Counted from the stretch's first letter, positions 8,521 through 17,576 are shown. The stretch: DNA of 64,000 nucleotides from Nocardioides phosphati (GCF_014646375.1 NZ_BMNI01000005.1:62001-126000), one strand, 5' to 3'. The notes: generated from the letters alone by a model not told the origin. Numbers and translations: made by a program.

Positions 8521-9827
8521 TGGCGGACTACCTCCTGCCTGACGTCGGCGAGGGGCTGACCGAGGCCGAGATCCACGCCTGGCACGTCGCTCCGGGCGAC
8601 GTCGTGAAGGTCAACCAGGTGCTGCTCGAGATCGAGACCGCCAAGTCGATCGTCGAGCTCCCCTCGCCGTTCGCGGGCACGGTCGAGTCGCTGCTGGTCG
8701 ACGCCGGCCAGACCGTCACCGTCGGCACCCCGCTGGTCCGCATCGCCGACCCGTCGGCGCCGCCGACCTCCACCAGCCCGCCGGCCCACACCGAGGACGT
8801 CGCCACCGGCACCGCGGAGCAGGGCGGCGGCTCCGACGGACCCGAGACGCTCGTCGGCTACGGCCCCCGCGAGACCGTGTCACGCCGCCGCCGGCGGGGC
8901 GGGGTCCATGCCAACGCCCTGGCGCCTGCGCGCCCGGCGCCGGCCCCCGTCGCGGTGCCTGCCCGTGCCCTCGCTGCTCCGCCGGTCCGGCTGCGCGCGC
9001 GTGAGCTGGGCGTCGACCTCAACCAGGTCCGGTCCTCTCGTGCCGACGGCGTCGTCACGATGGGCGACCTCGCCGCACACGCGAGTGGCGCGGCCGCAGC
9101 ACCCGAGATGCCCGAGCTGAAGGACCGCGAGTACCGCGAGCCGGTCAAGGGCGTACGCCGGATGATGGCGCAGGCGATGGTGGAGTCGGCGTACTCCGCT
9201 CCGCACGTCACGCTCACCGTCGAGATCGACACCACCCACTCCGTCGACCTCGTGCGCGAGCTGCGCCAGGACCCGCGCTACGCCGGCGTCCGGCTCACCA
9301 CGCTGACCCTGATGGCCCGCGCCTGCATCCTCGCGCTGCGCGAGTACCCCGAGCTCAACGCGCGCTGGGACGGCGAGGCGGTGACGTTCCGCCGCTACGT
9401 CAACCTCGGCATCGCGGCCGCCACCCCGCGCGGGCTGATCGTGCCCAACATCAAGGACGCCGCCGACCTCTCCGGGCCCGACCTCGCCCGCGCCGTCGAG
9501 GGGCTGACCGAGACCGCCCGCGCCGGCAAGAGCCAGCCCGCCGACCAGACCGGTGGCACGTTCACCATCACCAACATCGGCGTGCTCAAGGTCGACTCCG
9601 GCACCCCGATCATCAACCCCGGGGAGTCCGCGATCCTCGCGGTCGGCGCCATCCGGCGGAAGCCGTGGGTGATCGTCACCCGCGACGGCGGCGAGGCGAT
9701 CGCGATCCGCGACGTGGTGACCTTCTCGCTCTCCGTCGACCACCGCTTCATCGACGGCGAGAAGGCCTCGCAGTTCCTCGCCGTGATCGCGGCGTTCTCC
9801 GAGAACCCCGCCGGCCTCGGCCTGTAA
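8520..9827 (+). CDS. Dihydrolipoamide acyltransferase E2 (2-oxo acid dehydrogenase core)
   Basis: A 435-residue E2 that carries the acyl group on a swinging lipoyl arm and transfers it to CoA. Order of parts: one lipoyl domain (1-75, lipoylated Lys42 in ETAKS); an Ala/Pro/Arg linker with an odd run SRRRRRGG; a peripheral-subunit-binding domain (about 155-190, PPVRLRARELGVDL); and the catalytic domain (about 210-435) ending with the active-site SVDHRFIDG. Start and stop overlap as TGATG with E1 beta. No E3 dihydrolipoamide dehydrogenase is nearby, so it is presumably shared with other complexes. A strong hairpin follows the gene. Confidence 0.93.
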   Translation: MADYLLPDVGEGLTEAEIHAWHVAPGDVVKVNQVLLEIETAKSIVELPSPFAGTVESLLVDAGQTVTVGTPLVRIADPSAPPTSTSPPAHTEDVATGTAEQGGGSDGPETLVGYGPRETVSRRRRRGGVHANALAPARPAPAPVAVPARALAAPPVRLRARELGVDLNQVRSSRADGVVTMGDLAAHASGAAAAPEMPELKDREYREPVKGVRRMMAQAMVESAYSAPHVTLTVEIDTTHSVDLVRELRQDPRYAGVRLTTLTLMARACILALREYPELNARWDGEAVTFRRYVNLGIAAATPRGLIVPNIKDAADLSGPDLARAVEGLTETARAGKSQPADQTGGTFTITNIGVLKVDSGTPIINPGESAILAVGAIRRKPWVIVTRDGGEAIAIRDVVTFSLSVDHRFIDGEKASQFLAVIAAFSENPAGLGL

Positions 9828-9852
9828 GGGCGCGTCTCCCCACGACGTACGC

Positions 9853-9884
9853 CGGTGCCGGCCCCCTCGAGGGGACCGGCACCG
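9853..9884 (+). terminator. Terminator after the E1/E2 operon
   Basis: Nested perfect hairpin: CGGTGCCGG pairs with CCGGCACCG, and the loop contains self-complementary CCCCTCGAGGGG. It begins 25 bp after the E2 stop. No T-run follows. Confidence 0.75.
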
Positions 9885-9944
9885 TGAGGGCGGGTCCGGC
9901 GGCGGTCCCACGGCCCGGGACCGTCACCGGACCCCGCGGTGGGA

Positions 9945-9972
9945 AGCCACGCGGTGCGTAACGCACGTGGCT
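9945..9972. other. Inverted repeat in convergent intergenic region
   Basis: AGCCAC...GTGGCT encloses a second perfect arm pair GTGCGT/ACGCAC with a 3-nt bulge. It lies between the convergent E2 and carboxyltransferase genes and may act as a terminator for the minus strand, though it is about 107 bp past that stop. I see nothing else in 9885-10078. Confidence 0.4.
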
Positions 9973-10078
9973 GCCCGCCGCAGGGACAGGGAGGCTGACG
10001 CCGTGGCCGCAGTACCCGGCCCGTGGGTGGTCACACTCGCAACCGGAGGTTTCCGCAGAAGATTTCTGGCGGTGCCCG

Positions 10079-11584
10079 TCAGAAGGCGTAGCGCGCCGCG
10101 CGGTCGGCGGCCGAGCCGGCGCCACGCTCGCGGAGAGCGGCGAGCTCCGTCGCCACGACGGAGCCGAGACGGTCGAGGAACGCCGCAGCCTCGTCGGCCG
10201 CGTCCGGCAGCTCGGGTACGACGACGTCGACCGCACCGCGGGTCGCCAGGCCGGTCGCGAGCACCTGCTGCGAGCGGGCCATCTCGGCGGCGTGGTCGGT
10301 GTCGCGGTGGACGATCGCCGACGCGCCCTCGGGCGGGAGCGGGGAGAGCCACGCGTGCTGCGCGGCGACGACGCGGTCGGCGGGGAGGAAGGCGAGCGCC
10401 GCGCCGCCGTTGCCCTCGCCGAGCATGAGGCACAGGGTGGGCGCGGTGCACGTGACGAGGTCGGCCAGGCAGCGCGCGATCTCGCCGGCGATGGCCCCCT
10501 CCTCGGCGGCCGCCGACAGCTCGCCGCCCTTCGTGTCGATGACGGTCAGCACCGGGAGCCGCAGCTCGGCGGCCACGGCGATGCCCCGGCGCGCGGTGCG
10601 CAGCTCGGCCGGCCCGAGCCGGTGGCCGGCGGCCTCCGCCGCGCGGTCCTGCCCGACGACGACGCACGGCTGTCCGTCGAAGCGGGCGAGCGCGAGCAGC
10701 AGCGCCGGGCCGGCCTCGCCGGCCTGGGTGCCGGAGAGCTCGACGACGTCGGTGGCCCGGGCCGCGAGCAGGTCGCGCACACCCGGTCGCTCGGGGCGTC
10801 GGGTCCGCGTGACCGCGTCCCACGCGTCGAGCTCGGCGAAGCCCGCCGCAGCCGGCTCGCCGGTGCGGAGGTCGGCGCCGGTCAGCTCGTGGTCCGCCGG
10901 CTCGTGGTCCGCCGGGGTGAGGGCGCGCAGGACGGTGGCGAGCCGCTCGCGCAGGTCGTCGGGTGCGACGACGGCGTCGATCACGCCGACCTCTGCGAGG
11001 TGCTCGGCGACCTGGACGCCGGGCGGGAACTCCTCGTCGTACAGGGCGGAGTAGACACGCGGGCCGAGGAAGCCGGCGAGCGCGCCGGGCTCGGCGTACG
11101 TGATCTGGCCGAGCGAGCCCCACGTGGCCATGACGCCGCCGGTGGTCGGGTTGCGGAGGTAGGCGACGTACGGCAGGCCGGCGGCGCGGTGCGCGGCGAT
11201 GGCCGCGCCGATACGCACCATCTGCACGAACGCCGGTGTGCCCTCCTGCATGCGCGTGCCACCCGAGCAGGTGAGGCCGACGAGCGGCAGCCCCTCCTCC
11301 GTGGCGCGCGCGATGCCGGCGACCAGCCGGTCCGCCGATGCCCGGCTCACCGAGCCGGCGAGGAAGCCGAACTCGCTCGCGATCACCGCGACGGGCTGGC
11401 CCTCGATCGTGCCGCGCCCGCTCAGCACCGACTCGTCGAGGCCCGACTTCGCCTCCGCCCGCTCCAGCTCCGCGACGTACGCCGGGGCGAGGCCGCTGCG
11501 GTCGGCCGGAGCGTCCCAGCGGGTCCAGGAACCGGCGTCGAGCAGGCGCTCGATCAGGTCGGGGGCGGTGTGGCGGTCGGTCAC
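10079..11584 (-). CDS. Fused acyl-CoA carboxyltransferase (AccD-like plus AccA-like halves)
   Basis: A 501-residue biotin-dependent carboxyltransferase. The N-terminal half (about 1-240) resembles AccD, with LVGLTCSGGTRMQEGTPAFVQM and the oxyanion-hole-like LRNPTTGGVMATWG. The C-terminal half (about 270-480) resembles AccA, with VIDTKGGELSAAAEEGAIAG and LMLGEGNGGAALAFLPADRV. One chain therefore supplies both crotonase-fold halves. The family transfers carboxyl from carboxybiotin to acetyl- or another acyl-CoA. No biotin carboxylase/carrier gene is adjacent. I prefer the GTG at 11584, five bases after AAGGTGA (11590-11596), over the in-frame GTG at 11593, which lies inside that site. No zinc-finger Cys cluster is seen at the N-terminus. 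Confidence 0.85.
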   Translation of the reverse strand: MTDRHTAPDLIERLLDAGSWTRWDAPADRSGLAPAYVAELERAEAKSGLDESVLSGRGTIEGQPVAVIASEFGFLAGSVSRASADRLVAGIARATEEGLPLVGLTCSGGTRMQEGTPAFVQMVRIGAAIAAHRAAGLPYVAYLRNPTTGGVMATWGSLGQITYAEPGALAGFLGPRVYSALYDEEFPPGVQVAEHLAEVGVIDAVVAPDDLRERLATVLRALTPADHEPADHELTGADLRTGEPAAAGFAELDAWDAVTRTRRPERPGVRDLLAARATDVVELSGTQAGEAGPALLLALARFDGQPCVVVGQDRAAEAAGHRLGPAELRTARRGIAVAAELRLPVLTVIDTKGGELSAAAEEGAIAGEIARCLADLVTCTAPTLCLMLGEGNGGAALAFLPADRVVAAQHAWLSPLPPEGASAIVHRDTDHAAEMARSQQVLATGLATRGAVDVVVPELPDAADEAAAFLDRLGSVVATELAALRERGAGSAADRAARYAF

Positions 11585-11630
11585 GCGGGTCACCTTAGGG
11601 GTCGGGTCGGCCGACAGGCCTCGGGATGGG

Positions 11631-11665
11631 CGACGCCCCGGCTGCCAGGGGCAACCGGGGCGTCG
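11631..11665 (-). terminator. Terminator after the acyl-CoA dehydrogenase gene
   Basis: Perfect 11-bp stem CGACGCCCCGG / CCGGGGCGTCG, 14 bp beyond the stop of the minus-strand dehydrogenase gene. Confidence 0.7.
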
Positions 11666-11679
11666 GGTGGAGCGTCAGA

Positions 11680-13533
11680 TCAGAACGCAGCCTCGTCGAG
11701 CTCCATGAGCTCGAGGTTGGTCGCCTTGGCGATCTCGAGCTCGGCGGCGATCTTCGGGAGGACCTGCGCGGCGAAGAACTTCGCGGCCGCGACCTTGCCC
11801 TCGTAGAAGGACTTGTCCTTGCCGGAGGCGCCGGCGCCCAGGGCGTCGAGGGCGACCTCGGCCTGGCGAACCAGCAGCCAGGCGCAGACGACGTCGCCGA
11901 GGGCCATCAGGACGCGGGTGGTGTTCAGGCCGACCTTGTAGATCGACTTGATCTCGTTCATCGCGTTCATCAGGTCGTTGACCGCGAGCTGGACCAGCTC
12001 GCCGGCCTGGGCCAGACCGGTCGCGAGGAGCTCGCGCTCGACCTTGAGCTCGGCCGAGCCGTTGTCGATCGTGTTCTGGATCTCGGCCTGGATGTGGCCG
12101 AGCGCCACGCCCTGGTCCTTGACGATCTTGCGGAAGAAGAAGTCCATGCCCTGGATCGCCGTGGTGCCCTCGTAGAGGGTGTCGATCTTGGCGTCACGGA
12201 TGTACTGCTCGATGGGGTACTCCTGCAGGAAGCCGGAGCCACCGAGGGTCTGGAGCGACTCGGTGCCGAGCAGCGTCCAGGCCTTCTCCGAGCCGTAGCC
12301 CTTGACGATCGGGAGGAGCAGGTCGTTGACCTTCGCGGCCAGCTCGGCGTTGTCGCCACCGATGAGGACCTGGTCCTTCCAGTACGCCGTGTAGACGTAC
12401 AGCGCGCGCATGGCCTCGGCGTACGACTTCTGCGTCATCAGCGAACGACGGACGTCGGGGTGGTGCGTGATGGTGACCTTGGCGGCGTTCTTGTCCGCAG
12501 CCTCGGTGAGGTCGGGACCCTGGACGCGGAGCTTGGCGTACTCGAGGGCGTTGAGGTAGCCGGTCGAGAGCGTGCCGATCGCCTTGGTGCCGACGAGCAT
12601 GCGGGCGTTCTCGATGACGTCGAACATCTGGCGGATGCCGTCGTGGACCTCGCCGAGGAGGTAGCCGACGGCCGGCTCGCCGCCGCCGACCTGCGGGTCG
12701 CCGAAGGTGACCTCACACGTGTTGGAGGCCTTGATGCCCATCTTGTGCTCGAGGTTGGTGACGTAGGCGCCGTTGCGCTCGCCGGTCAGCTCGCCGCTCT
12801 CGAGGTCGAAGTGGAACTTCGGGACGAGGAAGAGCGAGAGACCCTTGGTGCCCGGGCCGCCGATGCCCTCGACGCCCTTCGGGCGGGCGAGGACGAGGTG
12901 CATGATGTTCTCCTGCAGGTCGCTCTCACCGTTGGTGATGAAGCGCTTCACGCCGGAGACGTTCCAGGTGCCGTCCTCGTTGGGGGTGGCGAAGGTCTTG
13001 CCGGCACCCACGTCGGAGCCCGCGTCGGGCTCGGTGAGGACCATCGTGGCGCCCCACTGGCGCTCGACCATGTGCTGGGCGATCTTGATGTCGCGCTCCA
13101 CGCCGTTGGCGTTGTGGTAGACGACGGAGGCGAAGAACGGACCCGCCGAGAACATGTAGATCGGGGCGTGGGCGCCGAGGATCATCTCCGCGGCGGTCCA
13201 GACGACGGTGGCGGGAGCCGGCTGGCAGCCGATCTCCTCGGGCAGGCCGAGGGCCCAGAAGCCCGACTCCATGTAGGTGTCGTAGGACTTCTTGAACGCC
13301 GCCGGGACCGGCGCGGTGTGGGTCGTGGGGTCGAAGACCGGCGGGGTGCGGTCGGACTCGACGAACGACGCGGCGAGGTCCTCGCGGGCGATGCGCTCGA
13401 TCTCCTTGAGGGACTCGAGAGCGGTCTCCTGGTCGAAGCCGGAGAACGCCGGGGCGTCCATGTACTCCTGGACCTTGAAGACCTCGAACAGGTTGAACTC
13501 GATGTCGCGGAGGTTGCTCTTGTAGTGGCTCAC
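11680..13533 (-). CDS. FadE5-like acyl-CoA dehydrogenase
   Basis: A 617-residue flavoprotein of fatty-acid beta-oxidation that oxidises acyl-CoA to trans-2-enoyl-CoA with FAD. The N-terminus [18 protein letters not shown] and the overall length match mycobacterial FadE5-type enzymes, which are longer than the usual 380-400 residues because of a C-terminal acyl-CoA dehydrogenase-like extension. Motifs include [15 protein letters not shown] (flavin/substrate side) and [15 protein letters not shown] near the active-site end. The GTG at 13533 has AAAGG upstream; the longer frame to 13713 has no such support and would run through the promoter. It faces an Rrf2 regulator across a palindrome at 13579-13594. 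Confidence 0.9.
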   Translation of the reverse strand: MSHYKSNLRDIEFNLFEVFKVQEYMDAPAFSGFDQETALESLKEIERIAREDLAASFVESDRTPPVFDPTTHTAPVPAAFKKSYDTYMESGFWALGLPEEIGCQPAPATVVWTAAEMILGAHAPIYMFSAGPFFASVVYHNANGVERDIKIAQHMVERQWGATMVLTEPDAGSDVGAGKTFATPNEDGTWNVSGVKRFITNGESDLQENIMHLVLARPKGVEGIGGPGTKGLSLFLVPKFHFDLESGELTGERNGAYVTNLEHKMGIKASNTCEVTFGDPQVGGGEPAVGYLLGEVHDGIRQMFDVIENARMLVGTKAIGTLSTGYLNALEYAKLRVQGPDLTEAADKNAAKVTITHHPDVRRSLMTQKSYAEAMRALYVYTAYWKDQVLIGGDNAELAAKVNDLLLPIVKGYGSEKAWTLLGTESLQTLGGSGFLQEYPIEQYIRDAKIDTLYEGTTAIQGMDFFFRKIVKDQGVALGHIQAEIQNTIDNGSAELKVERELLATGLAQAGELVQLAVNDLMNAMNEIKSIYKVGLNTTRVLMALGDVVCAWLLVRQAEVALDALGAGASGKDKSFYEGKVAAAKFFAAQVLPKIAAELEIAKATNLELMELDEAAF

Positions 13534-13578
13534 TGATGCACCTTTTCGGGTGAGGAGATGCGGGGATGGGACGAGCGC

Positions 13579-13594
13579 ATTACTCGCCAGTAAC
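13579..13594. promoter_or_regulatory. Operator-like palindrome upstream of fadE5-like gene
   Basis: ATTACT-CGCC-AGTAAC, a 6-4-6 inverted repeat with one imperfect pair, 46 bp upstream of the dehydrogenase start in the divergent region. Sites of this shape are typical of dimeric TetR-type repressors of lipid genes; whether the neighbouring Rrf2 protein or a distant TetR protein binds here cannot be told from sequence. Confidence 0.5.
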
Positions 13595-13696
13595 ATAATG
13601 ATGCAACGCCGAGTTACAGCATGCAAGGCAGCGGCCGGATGATCTGGGCCACCTTCGCTCCCGACAAAGTCGAGCGATTCCTGCGACAATGCGGCC

Positions 13697-14155
13697 ATGC
13701 GAGTCTCCGCCAAGTCCGACTACGCCCTGCGTGCGCTCATCGAGATCGCGTCGCGTGACGACGCGCGCCCCGTGAGCGCCGAGGAGCTGGGCCGCCTCCA
13801 GGAGATCCCGCACGGCTTCCTCCAGGCGATCCTCGCCGACATGCGGCGTGCCGACATCGTGGTGTCGCAGCGCGGCCAGTCCGGTGGCTGGCGCCTCGCG
13901 CGCCCGGCCGAGTCGGTCACGATCGCCGACGTGATCCGCGCCGTCGACGGGCCGCTCGTGTCGGTCTACGGGCTGCGGCCCGAGGCGGTCAGCTACAACG
14001 AGAAGGCCGACGGGCTCCAGCAGGTCTGGATCGCGGCGCGCTCGGCCCTGCGCGACGTCTTCGAGAAGGTCACCATCGCCTCGCTCGCGGAGCGCTCGCT
14101 GCCCGACGAGGTCACCTCGCGCACCGCCGACGAGGACGCCTGGCAGCCGCACTGA
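13697..14155 (+). CDS. Rrf2-family transcriptional regulator
   Basis: A 152-residue winged-helix DNA-binding protein. The start [18 protein letters not shown] and the wing region [29 protein letters not shown] are standard Rrf2 blocks. There is no cysteine in the protein, so it lacks the Fe-S ligand set of IscR/NsrR/RsrR and must sense something else or act without a cluster. It lies divergent to the fadE5-like gene and may control it. Homologous actinobacterial proteins are mostly uncharacterised. Confidence 0.88.
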   Translation: MRVSAKSDYALRALIEIASRDDARPVSAEELGRLQEIPHGFLQAILADMRRADIVVSQRGQSGGWRLARPAESVTIADVIRAVDGPLVSVYGLRPEAVSYNEKADGLQQVWIAARSALRDVFEKVTIASLAERSLPDEVTSRTADEDAWQPH

Positions 14156-14164
14156 TCGGCGAGG

Positions 14165-14752
14165 TCAGGCGGAGCGGAGCTCCTCGAGCTGCTCCTTGAG
14201 CTCGGCGCGCTTCTTCTTCAGCTTGCCGATCCTCTTCTCGAGGTCGGCCTCGTGCGCCTCGCGGGCCTGCTCGACCGCCCGCGCGAGCACGGCCTCGAGG
14301 CCGTCGCCGGCTTCGAAGGTCACGACGTGGAGCCGGGTCGGCTTCACCTGCGTGGCCCACGCGTCGATCAGGTCGTCGAGCCCGGGCTGGCCGCGCTCCG
14401 CGGTGATCACCACGTGGGTGCGGAACCCGCTCATCGCGTCGAGCAGCAGGGAGCGCTGCGTCGCGTCGATGCCGGCGTACGCCGGGTGGCCGAGGATGAC
14501 GGCCGCCTTGCGCTTCTCGGCCCGGCGTACGACGCGGGCCAGGCTGCCCTCGACGTCCTTGCGCGTGAGGCCCTCGGCCTTGTGGGTGCGGAGCAGCTCG
14601 ATCGCCGAGCGGTCCAGGTCGGCCTGGTTGACGTCGGGCGTGGTGAGGCCGGCGGTCGTGAGCAGGTCCTGGGCGCCGGTCAGCGTCTCCTGCAGGCGGT
14701 CCGCGGAGGGGAGCGCGGGACCGACGAGGAGGAAGGCGTTCTTCTTGGCCAT
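14165..14752 (-). CDS. Uncharacterised actinobacterial protein with C-terminal coiled coil
   Basis: A 195-residue soluble protein I cannot assign to a function. It opens MAKKNAFLLVGPALPSAD, has an alternating beta/alpha pattern (KAAVILGHPAYAG, FRTHVVITAERGQPG, RLHVVTFEAGDG) that could be a Rossmann- or sulfotransferase-like fold, and ends in a charged heptad-like helix (about 160-195, KRIGKLKKKRAELKEQLEEL). No Walker A motif is visible. The ATG at 14752 is chosen because the upstream frame is an extension through the intergenic space and the next gene. It is convergent with the Rrf2 gene. Confidence 0.7.
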   Translation of the reverse strand: MAKKNAFLLVGPALPSADRLQETLTGAQDLLTTAGLTTPDVNQADLDRSAIELLRTHKAEGLTRKDVEGSLARVVRRAEKRKAAVILGHPAYAGIDATQRSLLLDAMSGFRTHVVITAERGQPGLDDLIDAWATQVKPTRLHVVTFEAGDGLEAVLARAVEQAREAHEADLEKRIGKLKKKRAELKEQLEELRSA

Positions 14753-14838
14753 GGGTCCAGCGTCGCAGCGTCCGGCGGCATGCGGGTGAACAGGCCGGAA
14801 ACGGACGTGCGTCGGGCGTGTGAGGCCCGACTCACGGC

Positions 14839-15462
14839 TCAGAGCGCGGCGAGCCAGTCGACGAGGGCCCGGAGTCGGCGCCAGTCCTCGCGGACCACGT
14901 CGATGAGCTCCGCGGTGTGGATGACCGGCTCGAAGCCGAGCAGCCGCCCGGCAAAGAGCTGCTTGTGGCGCAGCAGCTCGATCCGCGGGTGCTCCTTGTC
15001 GTAGCCGCGCGGCGCGGTCTTGAGCGTCTCGCCGCCGATCTCGAAGCCGCCCTGCTCCAGCCCCTTCATGATCGAGGCGAGCTGGGTGCCGCGCTTCTCC
15101 TCGGCCACGGCTTCGCGGTACGCCGCCATCCGCTCGCCGCTCGCCTCGTAGAAGCCGGCGCCCGTGCGGACACCGCGCGCGGAGAGCTCGAGGTACCACC
15201 CGGTGGCCGGGACGACACCGACGAACGCTCCCTGGTGGGTCTTGTACGGCGTCTTGTCCTTCGCGAAGCGCACGTCGCGGTAGGGACGGAACACCTTCGC
15301 GGTGCCGAACTCCTGCTCGAGCGCGGCCGTCAGGGCCTTCATCGGCGCCTCGACGGCCTCCTTGTAGACCGCCTTGTGTGCCTCCCAGAACGACTTCGTG
15401 TTGTCGACCTCGAGGTCGTCGTAGAAGTCCAGCGCCGCGGTCGGGAAGCCTTCGAAGCTCAT
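14839..15462 (-). CDS. DUF2461-family protein
   Basis: A 207-residue protein of the DUF2461 family: an early aromatic block (LDFYDDLEVDNTKSFWEAHK), then FRPYRDVRFAKDKTPYKTHQG and GWYLELSARGVRTGAGFY. Function of the family is unknown. It starts 9 nt after the stop of the upstream SDR gene, so the two probably form a transcript. No signal peptide or membrane segment is seen. Confidence 0.85.
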   Translation of the reverse strand: MSFEGFPTAALDFYDDLEVDNTKSFWEAHKAVYKEAVEAPMKALTAALEQEFGTAKVFRPYRDVRFAKDKTPYKTHQGAFVGVVPATGWYLELSARGVRTGAGFYEASGERMAAYREAVAEEKRGTQLASIMKGLEQGGFEIGGETLKTAPRGYDKEHPRIELLRHKQLFAGRLLGFEPVIHTAELIDVVREDWRRLRALVDWLAAL

Positions 15463-15471
15463 GCGGCCAGC

Positions 15472-16326
15472 CTAGGGGTGGCGCGTTCCCTGTCCGGCGA
15501 GGATCGCGCGGTACCCCTCGGCGTACGTCGGGAAGGCGGGGGCCCAGCCCGTCGCGCGCAGGCGGGCGTTGCTGCAGGCGCGGTCGGCGCCGCGGCTGCT
15601 CGGCTTCTCGGCCTGCTGGGGCTCGGGGGCGCCCATCGCGGCCGCGAGCCGGCGGACCACCTCGCCGTACGGCGCGGGCGCGTCGTCGACGACGAGGTAG
15701 GTCTCGTCAGGGGCCGGGCCCATGGTCGCGAGGTGGACGATCGCCGCAGCCGCGTCGTCGCGGTGGATGCGGGCCGTACGCCGGTCGGGGGTCGGGATCG
15801 CGGCGGTGCCGGAGCGGACCAGGTCGAGCAGCCGCGTGCGGCCGGGGCCGTAGATGCCGCCGAGACGGAGCACGCTCGCGCGGGTCGGCGTTGCCGCCAG
15901 GCGGTCGAGGAAGAGGCGCTCGGCCTCGAGCATGACCGTGCCGTTGAAGGCCGTCGGCTCGGTCGGGGAGTCCTCGTCGCAGTCGCCGGAGAACGAGCCG
16001 TAGACGGCAGTGGAGCTGACGAAGAGCGCCCGTCGCGGTGTCACACCGTCGCGATCGAGCGCGTCGAGGACCCGCTCGGTGCCGTCGAGGTAGGCGGCGC
16101 GATACGCCTCCTCGCTGTGGCCGTCGGCGGCGAGCGCAACGACGAGGGTGTCGACGTCGGAGGGGACCCGCGGGGCCTTGGTGCGCAGGTCGGCCGCGAC
16201 GCCCTCGAGGGCAGCCGGCAGCTTCTCGGGAGAGCGGCGCCACCCCGTCACGTGGTGACCGGCAGCGACGAACCGGAGACCGGCTTCGGTGCCGAGGTCC
16301 CCGCAACCGGCGATCAGGACTGACAT
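15472..16326 (-). CDS. NAD(P)-dependent epimerase/dehydratase-type (extended SDR) protein
   Basis: A 284-residue Rossmann protein. VLIAGCGDLGTEAG is the dinucleotide-binding loop, SSTAVYGSFSG holds the Ser and Tyr of the active site, and LRLGGIYGPGR is the usual downstream block. The substrate is unknown; the family acts on sugars or other carbonyl compounds. The ATG at 16326 lies only 4 nt from a partial tRNA-Gly copy and has no recognisable Shine-Dalgarno sequence. The original leader may therefore have been replaced when that copy arose, or the mRNA may be leaderless. Confidence 0.82.
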   Translation of the reverse strand: MSVLIAGCGDLGTEAGLRFVAAGHHVTGWRRSPEKLPAALEGVAADLRTKAPRVPSDVDTLVVALAADGHSEEAYRAAYLDGTERVLDALDRDGVTPRRALFVSSTAVYGSFSGDCDEDSPTEPTAFNGTVMLEAERLFLDRLAATPTRASVLRLGGIYGPGRTRLLDLVRSGTAAIPTPDRRTARIHRDDAAAAIVHLATMGPAPDETYLVVDDAPAPYGEVVRRLAAAMGAPEPQQAEKPSSRGADRACSNARLRATGWAPAFPTYAEGYRAILAGQGTRHP

Positions 16327-16330
16327 GAGC

Positions 16331-16373
16331 GCGGATGACGAGACGCGAACCCGCGACATCGACCTCGGGAAGG
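16331..16373 (-). pseudogene. 3'-half copy of tRNA-Gly(CCC)
   Basis: Forty-three bases align without gaps to the anticodon-loop-to-acceptor part of the intact tRNA-Gly at 19119-19161, with three differences (offsets 14, 20 and 35). The similarity ends abruptly inside the anticodon stem. The CCA end is absent. It has the same orientation as the intact gene and lies 2.8 kb downstream of its 3' end. That is the geometry left when an element integrates into a tRNA 3' end; a decayed partial duplication is the alternative. Confidence 0.8.
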
Positions 16374-16478
16374 GCGCCTGTCGCGTGGTGGTCCCTGGTC
16401 CCCTCACCTCCTGCGGGTGTTCTCGATGGTCGGTCTCGTGACGGTTGATGACGCTACCGGCACATCGTGGCGGGCGCG

Positions 16479-17375
16479 TCAGGTCGGCCGGGCGGCGGCG
16501 AGGCGCTCGGCGAGGAAGGCGGCGCCGGGGCCGACCTGGTGCCCCAGCCTGACGCACCACGGCGGCGCGGATTCCTGCGCCGAACCGCCGACGGCCACGA
16601 GAAGGTCCGGGCGGGCCGCACGAAGGGCCTCGGCGATCTCCCGTACGGCGCTCGCATCGGCCTCGGTGGGCGCAGCCAGGACGGCGCAGGACACTTCGCC
16701 GACCGCTCCGGTGGTGGCCGCGGTGATCCACTCCGCGGTCGGGACGTCGGCACCCAGGTAGATCGTGGAAAGCCCGGCGCGCCGCGCAGCCGTGGCGAAG
16801 GCGAGGAGGCCGAGCTCGTGCCGGGCGCCCGGAGGCAGGCCGATCAGGAGCCGAGGTCCCATCAGGTTGTCGCCCGCGGCGTCGTAGGCGGCAGAGAGAC
16901 GACGAGTGATCGCGTGGGCGGCCATGTGCTCGCCCGCCACCGTGATCTGCTGCGACTTCCATGCCGCCCCCAGCGCGTGGAGCGCAGGCAGCAGCCACCT
17001 GTCCGCGACGGCCTCGAACGACGCCGCGCCGAACTGCCGGTCGAGCAGTGCGCCGAGCGCCGGAGCGTCGAGCGCCGCGGCGACCCGGATCAACGCAGCC
17101 GTGTCGTCTCCGTCCTCCGCGCCGGAGTCGACCGGGGCCGGGCGACGCTCTTCTGACGCCATCCGTCGGCGCATCTCGTCGGCGGCCGCCTGCGCGGGCC
17201 AGCCGTCGTCGATGAGCGCACGCATCAGGCCCAGCGCATGCAGGTCGCGTCCGTCGTACAGGCGGTAGCCGGACGCCGTGCGTTGAGTGGCGCCGACGCC
17301 GTAGCGACGCTCCCACGCGCGGAGCGTCGACTCGCTGATGCCGACCTGCTCCGCGGCGCGCTTGATCGTGTACAC
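16479..17375 (-). CDS. MerR-type regulator with cobalamin-binding domain, CarH/LitR-like photoreceptor
   Basis: A 298-residue protein. A MerR winged helix lies at 1-70 (YTIKRAAEQVGISESTLRAW), a four-helix B12-cap domain at about 90-165, and a Rossmann cobalamin-binding domain at about 172-290. The CarH photoreceptor signature W-x9-E-H is complete (Trp139, Glu149, His150), and His186 in RHELG matches the lower axial ligand of adenosylcobalamin. In characterised CarH proteins the dark tetramer represses and light splits the Co-C bond to release DNA. No carotenoid or photolyase genes are present. The GTG start lies inside the palindrome GTGTACAC. It is divergent from the FHA/sigma-2 operon, its most likely target. 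Confidence 0.88.
   Translation of the reverse strand: MYTIKRAAEQVGISESTLRAWERRYGVGATQRTASGYRLYDGRDLHALGLMRALIDDGWPAQAAADEMRRRMASEERRPAPVDSGAEDGDDTAALIRVAAALDAPALGALLDRQFGAASFEAVADRWLLPALHALGAAWKSQQITVAGEHMAAHAITRRLSAAYDAAGDNLMGPRLLIGLPPGARHELGLLAFATAARRAGLSTIYLGADVPTAEWITAATTGAVGEVSCAVLAAPTEADASAVREIAEALRAARPDLLVAVGGSAQESAPPWCVRLGHQVGPGAAFLAERLAAARPT
17368..17375. promoter_or_regulatory. GTGTACAC palindrome over the start codon of the B12 regulator
   Basis: Eight-bp perfect palindrome containing TGTACA, the core described for CarH/LitR operators; the regulator's GTG start codon is its outer three bases. It could be an autoregulatory site, but eight bases could also occur by chance. Confidence 0.35.
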
Positions 17376-17576
17376 GAACCCGTCCGCTCAGCCAGAAGCC
17401 GCGCGCAGCGCAGCAGCTCGTTGGGTACTTCTCACGCCTGCTCCAACCTTGGACAACTCCTCGACAGTGTCCCGCGCAGCATACGCGCGGTCCGGTGCGC
17501 CGCCCCGAGCAGATGACCGCGCCTCCGCGCTCCAGCCAGGCCGTGCGACGACACGACGACGACGCCGAAATAACCT

